A stretch of DNA of 64,000 nt. Origin: Archivesica marissinica (Eukaryota > Mollusca > Bivalvia > Venerida > Vesicomyidae). Numbering within the stretch: the stretch's first letter is position 1; each line of letters begins with the position of its first letter. Position numbers and translations under genes: made by a program. The stretch is from contig CM026390.1 in the NCBI GenBank assembly GCA_014843695.1, forward strand, positions 6,720,048-6,784,047. The letters are read 5' to 3'. This document shows positions 41,101-53,900 of this stretch, piece by piece. A model generated the notes under the pieces. That model was not told the origin of the DNA, did not search any database, and saw nothing but the letters and a program-made list of their open reading frames with translations.

Positions 41101-41772
41101 GGCCGAAGCCGGTTGGCAATAATTACCGATGGCCGAGGCCGGTTGGCAATAAGTACCGATGGCCGAGGCCGGTTGGCAATAAGAACCGATGGCCGAGGCC
41201 GGTTGGCAATAAGTACCGATGGCCAACGCCGGTTGGCAATAAGTAACGCCGAGGGTGGTTGGCAATAAGTACCGATGGCCGAAACCGGTTGGCAATAAGT
41301 ACCGATGGCCGAGGCCGGTTGGCAATAAGTAATGCCGAGGGGGGTTGGCAATAAGTACCGATGGCCGAGGGGGTTGGCAATAAGTACCGATGGCCGAGGC
41401 GGGTTGGCAATAAGTACAGATGGATGAGGGGGGTTTGGCAATGAGTACCGATGGCCGAGGAGGGTTGGCAATAAGTACCAATGGCCGAGGAGGGTTGGCA
41501 ATAAGTACCAATGGCTGAAGAGGGTTGGCAATAAGTACCAATGGCCAAGGAGGGTTGACAATAAGTACCAATGGCCGAGGAGGGTTGACAATAAGTACCA
41601 ATGGCCGAGGAGGGTTGACAATAAGTACCAATGGCTGAGGAGGGTTGACAATAAGTACCAATGGCCGAGGAGGGTTGGCAATAAGTACCAATGGCAATAA
41701 GTACCAATGGCCGAGGAGGGTTGACAATAAGTACAAATGGCCGAGGAGGGTTGACAATAAGTACCGATGGCC
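29192..41772 (-). repeat. Satellite family A, (-) orientation
   Basis: Same 30-bp unit as at the window start but reverse-complemented (GGTTGGCAATAAGTACC followed by AATGGCCGAGG). It has the same 16-bp short form and the same GC-rich CCGG subfamily, in blocks near 32800-33380, 36370-36770, 38835-39195, 40070-40215 and 40985-41335. The private marker TAGTTGTGTTGGC recurs at about 29981, 30438, 32601, 34545, 35003, 37442 and 39830. The 457- and 458-bp intervals equal the 458-bp interval in the A(+) array, and other intervals are about 1.9-2.4 kb. The start of the window (1-740) closely matches the reverse complement of about 36230-36960, including the rare GGCAATGAGTACC variant near 36893. The array ends at about 41771, where GGCC joins family D with a two-base overlap. 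Confidence 0.97.
29401..29660 (-). other. Indel-rich patch of family A just after the gap
   Basis: Units in this stretch lack single bases or short pieces, for example GGGTTGCAATAAG and GGGTTACAATAAG near 29403-29455, a shortened unit near 29490-29505, and GGCATAAGTACACTGGC near 29620. The first 200 bases after the gap (29192-29400) and the sequence after about 29660 are regular. The pattern mirrors the patch on the other side of the gap and suggests uncorrected contig-end sequence. Confidence 0.65.
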
Positions 41773-44700
41773 ATATATGACCTAAGACAAACCTGAAACT
41801 CACCCTGAAGTGGAAGTAATGTACAGTGGTTTAGCCCGAGACATCCATACATGACATAAAATGAACCTGAAACTCACCCTAAAGTGGCAGTACTATACAG
41901 CGGTTTAACCAGACACATCAATACATGACCTAAGACGAACCTGAAACTCACCCTGAAGTGGCAGTAATGTACAGTGGTTTAGCCCGAAATATCATATACG
42001 GCCTAAAATGAACCTGAAACTCACCCTGAAGTGGCAGTAATGTACAATGGTTTAGTCCGAGATATCATATACGGCCTAAATCGAACCTGAAACTCACCCT
42101 GAAGTGGCAGTAATGTACAGTGGTTTAGTCCGAGATATCATATACGGCCTAAAACGAACTTAAAACTCACCATGAAGTGGGAGTAATGTACAGCGGTTTA
42201 GCCCGAGACATCCATACATGACATAAAATGAACCTGAAACTTACCCTGATGCGGCAGTAATGTACAGCGGTTTAACCAGACACATCAATACATGACCTAA
42301 GACGAACCTGAAACTCACCCTGAAGTGGCAGTAATGTACAGTGGTTTAGCCTGAGACATCCATACATGACCTAAGACGAACCTGAAACTCACCCTGAAGT
42401 GGCAGTAATGTACAGTGGTTTAGCCCGAGACATCCATATATGACATAAAATGAACCTGAAACTTACCCTGAAGCGGCAGTAATGTACAGTGGTTTAGCCC
42501 GAGACATCCATACATGACATAAAATGAACCTGAAACTTACCCTGAAGCGGCAGTAATGTACAATGGTTTAGCCCGAAACATCCATAAATGACATAAAATG
42601 AACCTGAAAATCACCCTGAAGTGGCAGTAATGTACAGTGATTTAACCCGAGACATCCATACATGACCTACGACGAACCTGAAACTCGCCCTGAAATGGCA
42701 GTAATGTACATTGGTTTAGTCCGTGATATCATATACGGCCTAAAACGAACCCGAAACTCACCCTGAAGTGGCAGTAATGTACAGTGGTTTAGTCCGAGAT
42801 ATCATATACGGCCTAAAACGAACCCGAAACTCACCCTGAAGTGGCAGTAATGTACAGAGGTTTAGTCCGAGATATCATATACGGCATAAAACGAACCTGA
42901 AACTCACCCTGAAGTGGCAGTAATGTACAGTGGTTTAGCCCGAGACATCCATACATGACATAAAATGAACCTGAAGCTCACCCTGAAGTGGCAGTAATGT
43001 ACAGCGGTTTAACCAGACACATCAATACATGACCTAAGACAAACCTGAAACTCACCCTGAAGTGGAGTAATGTACAGTGGTTTAGCCCGAGACATCCATA
43101 CATGACATAAAATGAACCTGAAACTCACCCTGAAGTGGCAGTAATGTACAGTGGTTTAGCCCGAGACATCCATACATGACATAAAATGAACCTGAAACTC
43201 ACCCTGAAGTGGCAGTACTATACAGCGGTTTAACCAGACACATCAATACATGACCTAAGACGAACCTGAAACTCATCCTGAAGTGGCAGTAATGTACAGT
43301 GGTTTAGTCCGAGATATCATATACGGCCTAAAATGAACCTGAAACTCACCCTGAAGTGGCAGTAATGTACAGTGGTTTAACCCGAGACATCCATACATGA
43401 CCTAAGATGAACCTGAAACTCACCCTGAAGTGGCAGTAATGTACAGTGGTTTAACCCGAGACATCCATACATGACCTAAGATGAACCTGAAACTCACCCT
43501 GAAGTGGAAGTAATGTACAGTGGTTTAGCCCGAGACATCCATACATGACATAAAATGAACCTGAAACTCACCCTGAAGTGGCAGTAATGTACAGTGGTTT
43601 AGCCCGAGATATCATATACGGCCTAAAATGAACCTGAAACTCACCCTGAAGTGGCAGTAATGTACAGTGGTTTAGCCCGAGACATCCATACATGACATAA
43701 AATGAACCTGAAACTCACCCTGAAGTGGCAGTACTATACAGCGGTTTAACCAGACACATCAATACATGACCTAAGACGAACCTGAAACTCACCCTGAAGT
43801 GGCAGTAATGTACAGTGGTTTAGCCCGAGATATCATATACGGCCTAAAATGAACCTGAAACTCACCCTGAAGTGGCAGTAATGTACAGTGGTTTAGTCCG
43901 AGATATCATATACGGCCTAAATCGAACCTGAAACTCACCCTGAAGTGGCAGTAATGTACAGTGGTTTAGTCCGAGATATCATATACGGCCTAAAACGAAC
44001 CTGAAACTCACCATGAAGTGGCAGTAATGTACAGTGGTTTAACCAGACACATCAATACATGACCTAAGACGAACCTGAAACTCACCCTGAAGTGGCAGTA
44101 ATGTACAGTGGTTTAGCCCGAGACATCCATACATGACCTAAGACGAACCTGAAACTCACCCTGAAGTGGAAGTAATGTACAGTGGTTTAGCCCGAGACAT
44201 CCATACATGACATAAAATGAACCTGAAACTCACCCTGAAGTGGCAGTAATGTACAGTGGTTTAACCCGAGACATCCATACATGACCTAAGACGAACCTGA
44301 AACTCACCCTGAAGTGGAAGTAATGTACAGTGGTTTAACCAGACACATCAATACATGACCTAAGACGAACCTGAAACTCACCCTGAAGTGGCAGTAATGT
44401 ACAGTGGTTTAGCCCGAGACATCCATACATGACCTACGACGAACCTGAAACTCACCCTGAAGTGGCAGTAATGTACAGTGGTTTAGCCCGAGATATCATA
44501 TATGGCCTAAAATGAACCTGAAACTCACCCTGAAGTGGCAGTAATGTACAGTGGTTTAGTCCGAGATATCATATACGGCCTAAAACGAACCTGAAACTCA
44601 CCCTGAAGTGGCAGTAATGTACAGTGGTTTAACCCGAGACATCCATACATGACCTAAGACGAACCTGAAACTCACCCTGAAGTGGCAGTAATGTACAGTG

Positions 44701-47404
44701 GTTTAGCCCGAGACATCCATATATGACATAAAATGAACCTGAAACTCACCCTGAAGTGGCAGTAATGTACAGTGGTTTAACCCGAGACATCCATACATGA
44801 CATAAAATGAACCTGAAACTCACCCTGAAGTGGCAGTAATGTACAGTGGTTTAGCCCGAGACATCCATACATGACCTACGACGAACCTGAAACTCACCCT
44901 GAAGTGGCAGTAATGTACAGTGGTTTAGCCCGAGATATCATATACGGCCTAAAATGAACCTGAAACTCACCCTGAAGTGGCAGTAATGTACAGTGGTTTA
45001 GTCCGAGATATCATATACGACCTAAAACGAACCTGAAACTCACCCTGAAGTGGCAGTAATGTACAGTGGTTTAACCCGAGACATCCATACATGACCTAAG
45101 ATGAACCTGAAACTCACCCTGAAGTGGCAGTAATGTACAGTGGTTTAGCCCGAGACATCCATACATGACATAAAATGAACCTGAAACTCACCCTGAAGTG
45201 GCAGTAATGTACAGTGATTTAACCCGAGACATCCATACATGACCTACGACGAACCTGAAACTCACCCTGAAGTGGCAGTAATGTACAGTGGTTTAGCCCG
45301 AGATATCATATACGGCCTAAAATGAACCTGAAACTCACCCTGAAATGGCAGTAATGTACAGTGGTTTAGTCCGAGATATCATATACGGCCTAAAACGAAC
45401 CTGAAACTCACCCTGAAGTGGCAGTAATGTACAGTGGTTTAGTCCGAGATATCATATACGGCCTAAAACGAACCTGAAACTCACCCTGAAGTGGCAGTAA
45501 TGTACAGTGGTTTAGCCCGAGACATCCATACATGACATAAAATGAACCTGAAACTCACCCTGAAGTGGCAGTAATGTACAGCGGTTTAACCAGACACATC
45601 AATACATGACCTAAGACGAACCTGAAACTCACCCTGAAGTGGCAGTAATGTACAGTGGTTTAGCCCGAGACATCCATACATGACCTAAGACGAACCTGAA
45701 ACTCACCCTGAAGTGGAAGTAATGTACAGTGGTTTAGCCCGAGACATCCATACATGACATAAAATGAACCTGAAACTCACCCTGAAGTGGCAGTAATGTA
45801 CAGTGGTTTAGCCCAAGACATCCATACATGACATAAAATGAACCTGAAACTCACCCTGAAGTGGCAGTACTATACAGCGGTTTAACCAGACACATCAATA
45901 CATGACCTAAGACGAACCTGAAACTCACCCTGAAGTGGCAGTAATGTACAGTGGTTTAGCCCGAAATATCATATACGGCCTAAAATGAACCTGAAACTCA
46001 CCCTGAAGTGGCAGTAATGTACAGTGGTTTAGTCCGAGATATCATATACGGCCTAAAACGAACTTGAAACTCACCATGAAGTGGCAGTAATGTACAGTGG
46101 TTTAGCCCGAGACATCCATACATGACATAAAATGAACCTGAAACTTACCCTGAAGTGGCAGTAATGTACAGCGGTTTAACCAGACACATCAATACATGAC
46201 CTAAGACGAACCTGAAACTCACCCTGAAGTGGCAGTAATGTACAGTGGTTTAGCCCGAGACATCCATACATGACCTAAGACGAACCTGAAACTCACCCTG
46301 AAGTGGCAGTAATGTACAGTGGTTTAGCCCGAGACATCCATACATGACATAAGACGAACCTGAAACTCACCCTGAAGTGGAAGTAATGTACAGTGGTTTA
46401 GCCCGAGACATCCATACATGACCTAAGACGAACCTGAAACTCACCCTGAAGTGGAAGTAATGTACAGTGGTTTAGCCCGAGACATCCATACATGACATAA
46501 AATGAACCTGAAACTCACCCTGAAGTGGCAGTACTGTACAGCGTTTAACCAGACACATCAATACATGACCTAAGACGAACCTGAAACTCACCCTGAAGTG
46601 GCAGTAATGTACAGTGGTTTAGCCCGAAATATCATATTCGGCCTAAAACGAACTTGAAACTCACCATGAAGTGGCAGTAATGTACAGCGGTTTAGCCCGA
46701 GACATCCATACATGACATAAAATGAACCTGAAACTTACCCTGAAGCGGCAGTAATGTACAGCGGTTTAACCAGACACATCAATACATGACCTAAGACGAA
46801 CCTGAAACTCACCCTGAAGTGGCAGTAATGTACAGTGGTTTAGCCCGAGACATCCATACATGACCTAAGACGAACCTGAAACTCACCCTGAAGTGGCAGT
46901 AATGTACAGTGGTTTAGCCCGAGACATCCATACATGACCTAAGATGAACCTGAAACTCACCCTGAAGTGGCAGTAATGTACAGTGGTTTAACCAGAGACA
47001 TCAATACATGACCTAAGACGAACCTGAAACTCACCCTGAAGTGGCAGTAATGTACAGTGGTTTAGCCCGAGACATCCATACATGACCTAAAATGAACCTG
47101 AAACTCACCCTGAAGTGGCAGTAATGTACAGTGGTTTAGCCCGAGACATCCATACATGACCTAAGACGAACCTGAAACTCACCCTGAAGTGGCAGTAATG
47201 TACAGTGGTTTAGCCCGAGACATCCATACATGACATAAAATGAACCTGAAACTCACCCTGAAGTGGCAGTAATGTACAGCGGTTTAACCAGACACATCAA
47301 TACATGACCTAAGACGAACCTGAAACTCACCCTGAAGTGGCAGTAATGTACAGTGGTTTAGCCCGAGACATCCATACATGACCTAAAATGAACCTGAAAC
47401 TCAC
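41771..47404 (+). repeat. Satellite family D, (+) orientation, 73-74-bp unit
   Basis: About 76 tandem copies of a 73-74-bp unit with the conserved core CTCACCCTGAAGTGGCAG, then TAATGTACAGTGGTTTA. The remainder of the unit is variable and defines at least four monomer types: CATCCATACATGACATAAAA, ATATCATATACGGCCTAAAA (one base shorter), CACATCAATACATGACCTAA, and a CATGACCTAAGACGAACC type. The types are interspersed in recurring orders. The length is not a multiple of three overall and stops occur in every frame, so no long frames arise. The array begins at a two-base overlap with family A and ends inside a unit (after AACCTGAAACTCAC) at about 47404, where orientation flips. No gene is present in these 5.6 kb. 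Confidence 0.97.
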
Positions 47405-47416
47405 TCTTAGGTCATG
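47377..47416. repeat. Head-to-head inversion point of family D with small hairpin
   Basis: The D array reverses orientation here in the middle of a monomer. CATGACCTAA at 47377-47386 is the exact reverse complement of TTAGGTCATG at 47407-47416, leaving a 20-base loop. The pairing could extend outward through neighbouring monomers with mismatches (for example GGATGTCTC facing GAGACATCC). There is no intervening unique sequence. The monomer orders on the two sides are not mirror images of each other, so this is not a simple fold-back of one molecule. Confidence 0.85.
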
Positions 47417-48300
47417 TAGGGATGTCTCAGGTTAAACCACTGTACATTACTGCCACTTCAGGGTGAGTTTCAGGTTCATCTTAGGTCAATTATGGATGTC
47501 TCGGGTTAAACCACTGTACATTACTGCCACTTCAGGGTGAGTTTCAGGTTCATTTTATGTCATGTATGGATGTCTCGGGCTAAACCACTGTACATTACTG
47601 CCACTTCAGGGTGAGTTTCAGGTTCATTTTATGTCATGTATGGATGTCTCAGGCTAAACCACTGTACATTACTGCCACTTCAGGGTGAGTTTCAGGTTCG
47701 TTTTAGGTCATGTATGGATGTCTCGGGTTAAACCACTGTACATTACTGCCACTTCAGGGTGAGTTTCAGGTTCGTCTTAGGTCATGTAGGGATGTCTCAG
47801 GTTAAACCACTGTACATTACTGCCACTTCAGGGTGAGTTTAAGGTTCGGTTTATGTCATGTATGGATGTCTCGGGTTAAACCGCTGTACATTACTGCCAC
47901 TTCAGGGTGAGTTTCAGGTTCGTCTTAGGTCATGTATGGATGTCTCGGGTTAAACCACTGTACATTACTGCCACTTCAGGGTGAGTTTCAGGATCGTTTT
48001 AAGCTGTATCTGATGTCTCAGGTTAAACCTCTGTACATTACTGCCACCTCAGGGTGAGTTTCAGGTTCGTCTTGGGTCATGTATGGATGTCTCAGGCTAA
48101 ACCACTGTACATTACTGCCACTTCAGGGTGAGTTTCAGGTTCGTCTTAGGTCATGTAGGGATGTCTCAGGTTAAACCACTGTACATTACTGCCACTTCAG
48201 GGTGAGTTTCAGGTTCATCTTAGGTCATTTATGGATGTCTCGGGTTAAACCACTGTACATTACTGCCACTTCAGGGTGAGTTTCAGGTTCATTTTATGTC

Positions 48301-50930
48301 ATGTATGGATGTCTCGGGCTAAACCACTGTACATTACTGCCACTTCAGGGTGAGTTTCAGGTTCGTCTTAGGTCATGTATGGATGTCTCGGGTTAAACCA
48401 CTGTACATTACTGCCACTTCAGGGTGAGTTTCAGGTTCGTTTTAGGCCGTATATGATATCTCGGGCTAAACCACTGTACATTACTGCCACTTCAGGGTGA
48501 GTTTCAGGTTCGTCTTAGGTCATGTAGGGATGTCTCAGGTTAAACCACTGTACATTACTGCCACTTCAGGGTGAGTTTCAGGTTCGGTTTATGTCATGTA
48601 TGGATGTCTCGGGTTAAACCGCTGTACATTACTTCCACTTCAGAGTGAGTTTCAGGTTCGTTTTAAGCTGTATCTGATGTCTCAGGTTAAACCGCTGTAC
48701 ATTACTTCCGCTTCAGGGTGAGTTTCAGGGTCATTTTATGTCATGTATGGATGTCTCGGGCTATACCACTGTACATTACTTCCACTTCAGGGTGAGTTTC
48801 AGGTTCGTCTTAGGTCATGTATGGATGTCTCGGGTTAAACCACTGTACATTACTGCCACTTCAGGGTGAGTTTCAGGTTCGTTTTAGGCTGTATATGATC
48901 TTGGGCTAAACCACTGTACATTACTGCCACTTCAGGGTGAGTTTCAGGTTCATTTTATGTCATGTATTGATGTGTCTGGTTAAACCGCTGTACATTACTG
49001 CCGCTTCAGGGTGAGTTTCAGGTTCATTTTAGGCCGTATATGATATCTCGGGCTAAACCACTGTACATTACTGCCACTTCAGGGTGAGTTTCAGGTTCGT
49101 CTTAGGTCATGTATGGATGTCTCAGGTTAAACCACTGTACATTACTTCCACTTCAGTGTGAGTTTCAGGTTCGTCTTAGGTCATGTATGGATGTCTCGGG
49201 TTAAACCACTGTACATTACTGCCACTTCAGGGTGAGTTTCAGGTTCGTCTTAGGTCATGTATTGATGTGTCTGGTTAAACCGCTGTACATTACTGCTGCT
49301 TCAGGGTGAGTTTCAGGTTCATTTTATGTCATGTATGGATGTCTCAGGCTAAACCACTGTACATTACTTCCACTTCAGGGTGAGTTTCAGGTTCGTCTTA
49401 GGTCATGTATGGATGTCTCGGGTTAAACCACTGTACATTACTGCCACTTCAGGGTGAGTTTCAGGTTCGTTTTAGGCCGTATATGATATCTCGGGCTAAA
49501 CCACTGTACATTACTGCCACTTCAGGGTGAGTTTCAGGTTCGTCTTAGGTCATGTAGGGATGTCTCAGGTTAAACCACTGTACATTACTGCCACTTCAGG
49601 GTGAGTTTCAGGTTCGGTTTATGTCATGTATGGATGTCTCGGGTTAAACCGCTGTACATTACTTCCACTTCAGAGTGAGTTTCAGGTTCGTTTTAAGCTG
49701 TATCTGATGTCTCAGGTTAAACCGCTGTACATTACTTCCGCTTCAGGGTGAGTTTCAGGGTCATTTTATGTCATGTATGGATGTCTCGGGCTATACCACT
49801 GTACATTACTTCCACTTCAGGGTGAGTTTCAGGTTCGTCTTAGGTCATGTATGGATGTCTCGGGTTAAACCACTGTACATTACTGCCACTTCAGGGTGAG
49901 TTTCAGGTTCGTTTTAGGCTGTATATGATCTTGGGCTAAACCACTGTACATTACTGCCACTTCAGGGTGAGTTTCAGGTTCATTTTATGTCATGTATTGA
50001 TGTGTCTGGTTAAACCACTGTACATTACTGCCGCTTCAGGGTGAGTTTCAGGTTCATTTTAGGCCGTATATGATATCTCGGGCTAAACCACTGTACATTA
50101 CTGCCACTTCAGGGTGAGTTTCAGGTTCGTCTTAGGTCATGTATGGATGTCTCAGGTTAAACCACTGTACATTACTTCCACTTCAGTGTGAGTTTCAGGT
50201 TCGTCTTAGGTCATGTATGGATGTCTCGGGTTAAACCACTGTACATTACTGCCACTTCAGGGTGAGTTTCAGGTTCGTCTTAGGTCATGTATTGATGTGT
50301 CTGGTTAAACCGCTGTACATTACTGCCGCTTCAGGGTGAGTTTCAGGTTCATTTTATGTCATGTATGGATGTCTCAGGCTAAACCACTGTACATTACTTC
50401 CACTTCAGGGTGAGTTTCAGGTTCGTCTTAGGTCATGTATGGATGTCTCGGGTTAAACCACTGTACATTACTGCCACTTCAGGGTGAGTTTCAGGTTCGT
50501 TTTAGGCCGTATATGATATCTCGGGCTAAACCACTGTACATTACTGCCACTTCAGGGTGAGTTTCAGGTTCGTCTTAGGTCATGTAGGGATGTCTCAGGT
50601 TAAACCACTGTACATTACTGCCACTTCAGGGTGAGTTTCAGGTTCGGTTTATGTCATGTATGGATGTCTCGGGTTAAACCGCTGTACATTACTTCCACTT
50701 CAGGGTGAGTTTCAGGTTCGTTTTAAGCTGTATCTGATGTCTCAGGTTAAACCGCTGTACATTACTTCCGCTTCAGGGTGAGTTTCAGGTTCATTTTATG
50801 TCATGTATGGATGTCTCGGGCTAAACCACTGTACATTACTGCCACTTCAGGGTGAGTTTCAGGTTCGTCTTAGGTCATGTATGGATGTCTCGGGTTAAAC
50901 CACTGTACATTACTGCCACTTCAGGGTGAG
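48301..50930 (-). repeat. 1,030-bp higher-order repeat inside family D
   Basis: Two full copies (about 48301-49330 and 49331-50360) and a partial third (to about 50930) of a 14-monomer block. Private variants recur at exactly 1,030 bp: GGTTCGGTTT at 48581, 49611 and 50641, and CTTCAGTGTG at 49151 and 50181. Copies differ only at scattered single bases, for example CTGCTGCTTCAG near 49293 against CTGCCGCTTCAG near 50323. The third copy diverges near 50940. The next GGTTCGTTTTATG analogue is at about 51818, 1,177 bp (16 monomers) from 50641, so the period is not constant beyond this block. Confidence 0.85.
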
Positions 50931-53900
50931 TTTCAGGTTCGTTTTAGGTCATGTATGGATGTCTCGGGTTAAACCACTGTACATTACTGCCACTTCAGGG
51001 TGAGTTTCAGGTTCGTTTTAAGCTGTATTGATGTCTCAGGTTAAACCGCTGTACATTACTTCCACTTCAGGGTGAGTTTCAGGTTCATTTTATGTCATGT
51101 ATGGATGTCTCGGGCTAAACCACTGTACATTACTTCCACTTCAGGGTGAGTTTCAGGTTCGTCTTAGGTCATGTATGGATGTCTCGGGTTAAACCACTGT
51201 ACATTACTGCCACTTCAGGGTGAGTTTCAGGTTCATTTTAGGCCGTATATGATATCTCGGGCTAAACCACTGTACATTACTGCCACTTCAGGGTGAGTTT
51301 CAGGTTCGTTTTAGGTCATGTATGGATGTCTCAGGTTAAACCACTGTACATTACTGCCACTTCAGGGTGAGTTTCAGGTTCGTCTTAGGTCATGTATGGA
51401 TGTCTCGGGTTAAACCACTGTACATTACTGCCACTTCAGGGTGAGTTTCAGGTTCGTCTTAGGTCATGTATTGATGTGTCTGGTAAACCGCTGTACATTA
51501 CTGCACTTCAGGGTGAGTTTCAGGTTCATTTTATGTCATGTATGGATGTCTCAGGCTAAACCACTGTACATTACTGCCACTTCAGGGTGAGTTTCAGGTT
51601 CGTCTTAGGTCATGTATGGATGTCTCGGGTTAAACCACTGTACATTACTGCCACTTCAGGGTGAGTTTCAGGTTCGTTTTAGGCCGTATATGATATCTCG
51701 GGCTAAACCACTGTACATTACTGCCACTTCAGGGTGAGTTTCAGGTTCGTCTTAGGTCATGTAGGGATGTCTCAGGTTAAACCACTGTACATTACTGCCA
51801 CTTCAGGGTGAGTTTCAGGTTCGTTTTATGTCATGTATGGATGTCTCGGGTTAAACCACTGTACATTACTTCCACTTCAGGGTGAGTTTCAGGTTCGTTT
51901 TAAGCTGTATCTGATGTCTCAGGTTAAACCGCTGTACATTACTTCCGCTTCAGGGTGAGTTTCAGGTTCATTTTATGTCATGTATGGATGTCTCGGGCTA
52001 AACCACTGTACATTACTGCCACTTCAGGGTGAGTTTCAGGTTCGTCTTAGGTCATGTATGGATGTCTCGGGTTAAACCACTGTACATTACTGCCACTTCA
52101 GGGTGAGTTTCAGGTTCGTTTTATGTCATGTATGGATGTCTCGGGTTAAACCACTGTACATTACTGCCACTTCAGGGTGAGTTTCAGGTTCGTTTTAGGT
52201 ATTGATGTCTCGGGTTAAACCACTGTACATTACTGCCACTTCAGGGTGAGTTTCAGGTTCATTTTATGTCATGTATGGATGTCTCGGGCTAAACCACTGT
52301 ACATTACTGCCACTTCAGGGTGAGTTTCAGGTTCGTTTTAGGCAGTATATGATCTCGGGCTAAACCACTGTACATTACTGCCACTTCAGGGTGAGTTTCA
52401 GGTTCATTTTATGTCATGTATTGATGTGTCTGGTTAAACCACTGTACATTACTGCCGCTTCAGGGTGAGTTTCAGGTTCATTTTAGGCCGTATATGATAT
52501 CTCGGGCTAAACCACTGTACATTACTGCCACTTCAGGGTGAGTTTCAGGTTCGTCTTAGGTCATGTATGGATGTCTCAGGTTAAACCACTGTACATTACT
52601 GCCACTTCAGGGTGAGTTTCAGGTTCGTCTTAGGTCATGTATGGATGTCTCGGGTTAAACCACTGTACATTACTGCCACTTCAGGGTGAGTTTCAGGTTC
52701 GTCTTAGGTCATGTATTGATGTCTCTGGTTAAACCACTGTACATTACTGCCACTTCAGGGTGAGTTTCAGGTTCATTTTATGTCATGTATGGATGTCTCA
52801 GGCTAAACCACTGTACATTACTGCCACTTCAGGGTGAGTTTCAGGTTCGTCTTAGGTCATGTATGGATGTCTCGGGTTAAACCACTGTACATTACTGCCA
52901 CTTCAGGGTGAGTTTCAGGTTCGTTTTAGGCCGTATATGATATCTCGGGCTAAACCACTGTACATTACTGCCACTTCAGGGTGAGTTTCAGGTTCGTCTT
53001 AGGTCATGTATGGATGTCTCAGGTTAAACCACTGTACATTACTGCCACTTCAGGGTGAGTTTCAGGTTCGTTTTATGTCATGTATGGATGTCTCGGGTTA
53101 AACCGCTGTACATTACTGCCACTTCAGGGTGAGTTTCAGGTTCGTTTTAAGCTGTATCTGATGTCTCAGGTTAAACCGCTGTACATTACTTCCGCTTCAG
53201 GGTGAGTTTCAGGTTCATTTTATGTCATGTATGGATGTCTCGGGCTAAACCACTGTACATTACTGCCACTTCAGGGTGAGTTTCAGGTTCATTTTATGTC
53301 ATGTATGGATGTCTCGGGCTAAACCACTGTACATTACTGCCACTTCAGGGTGAGTTTCAGGTTCGTTTTAGGTCATGTATGGATGTCTCGGGTTAAACCA
53401 CTGTACATTACTGCCACTTCAGGGTGAGTTTCAGGTTCATTTTAGGCCGTATATGATATCTCGGGCTAAACCACTGTACATTACTGCCACTTCAGGGTGA
53501 GTTTCAGGTTCGTCTTAGGTCATGTATGGATGTCTCGGGCTAAACCACTGTACATTACTGCCACTTCAGGGTGAGTTTCAGGTTCGTCTTAGGTCATGTA
53601 TGGATGTCTCGGGTTAAACCACTGTACATTACTGCCACTTCAGGGTGAGTTTCAGGTTCGTTTTATGTCATGTATGGATGTCTCGGGCTAAACCACTGTA
53701 CATTACTGCCACTTCAGGGTGAGTTTCAGGTTCGTTTTAGGTCATGTATGGATGTCTCGGGTTAAACCACTGTACATTACTGCCACTTCAGGGTGAGTTT
53801 CAGGTTCATTTTAGGTCATGTATGGATGTCTCGGGCTAAACCACTGTACATTACTGCCACTTCAGGGTGAGTTTCAGGTTCGTTTTAGGTCATGTATGGA

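Noticed and set aside
12599..41772. Common origin of families A and C (both 30 bp, both with TTGGC)
   Set aside because: An ungapped alignment anchored on TTGGC gives about 12 of 30 matches, little above chance. The equal period alone is not proof.
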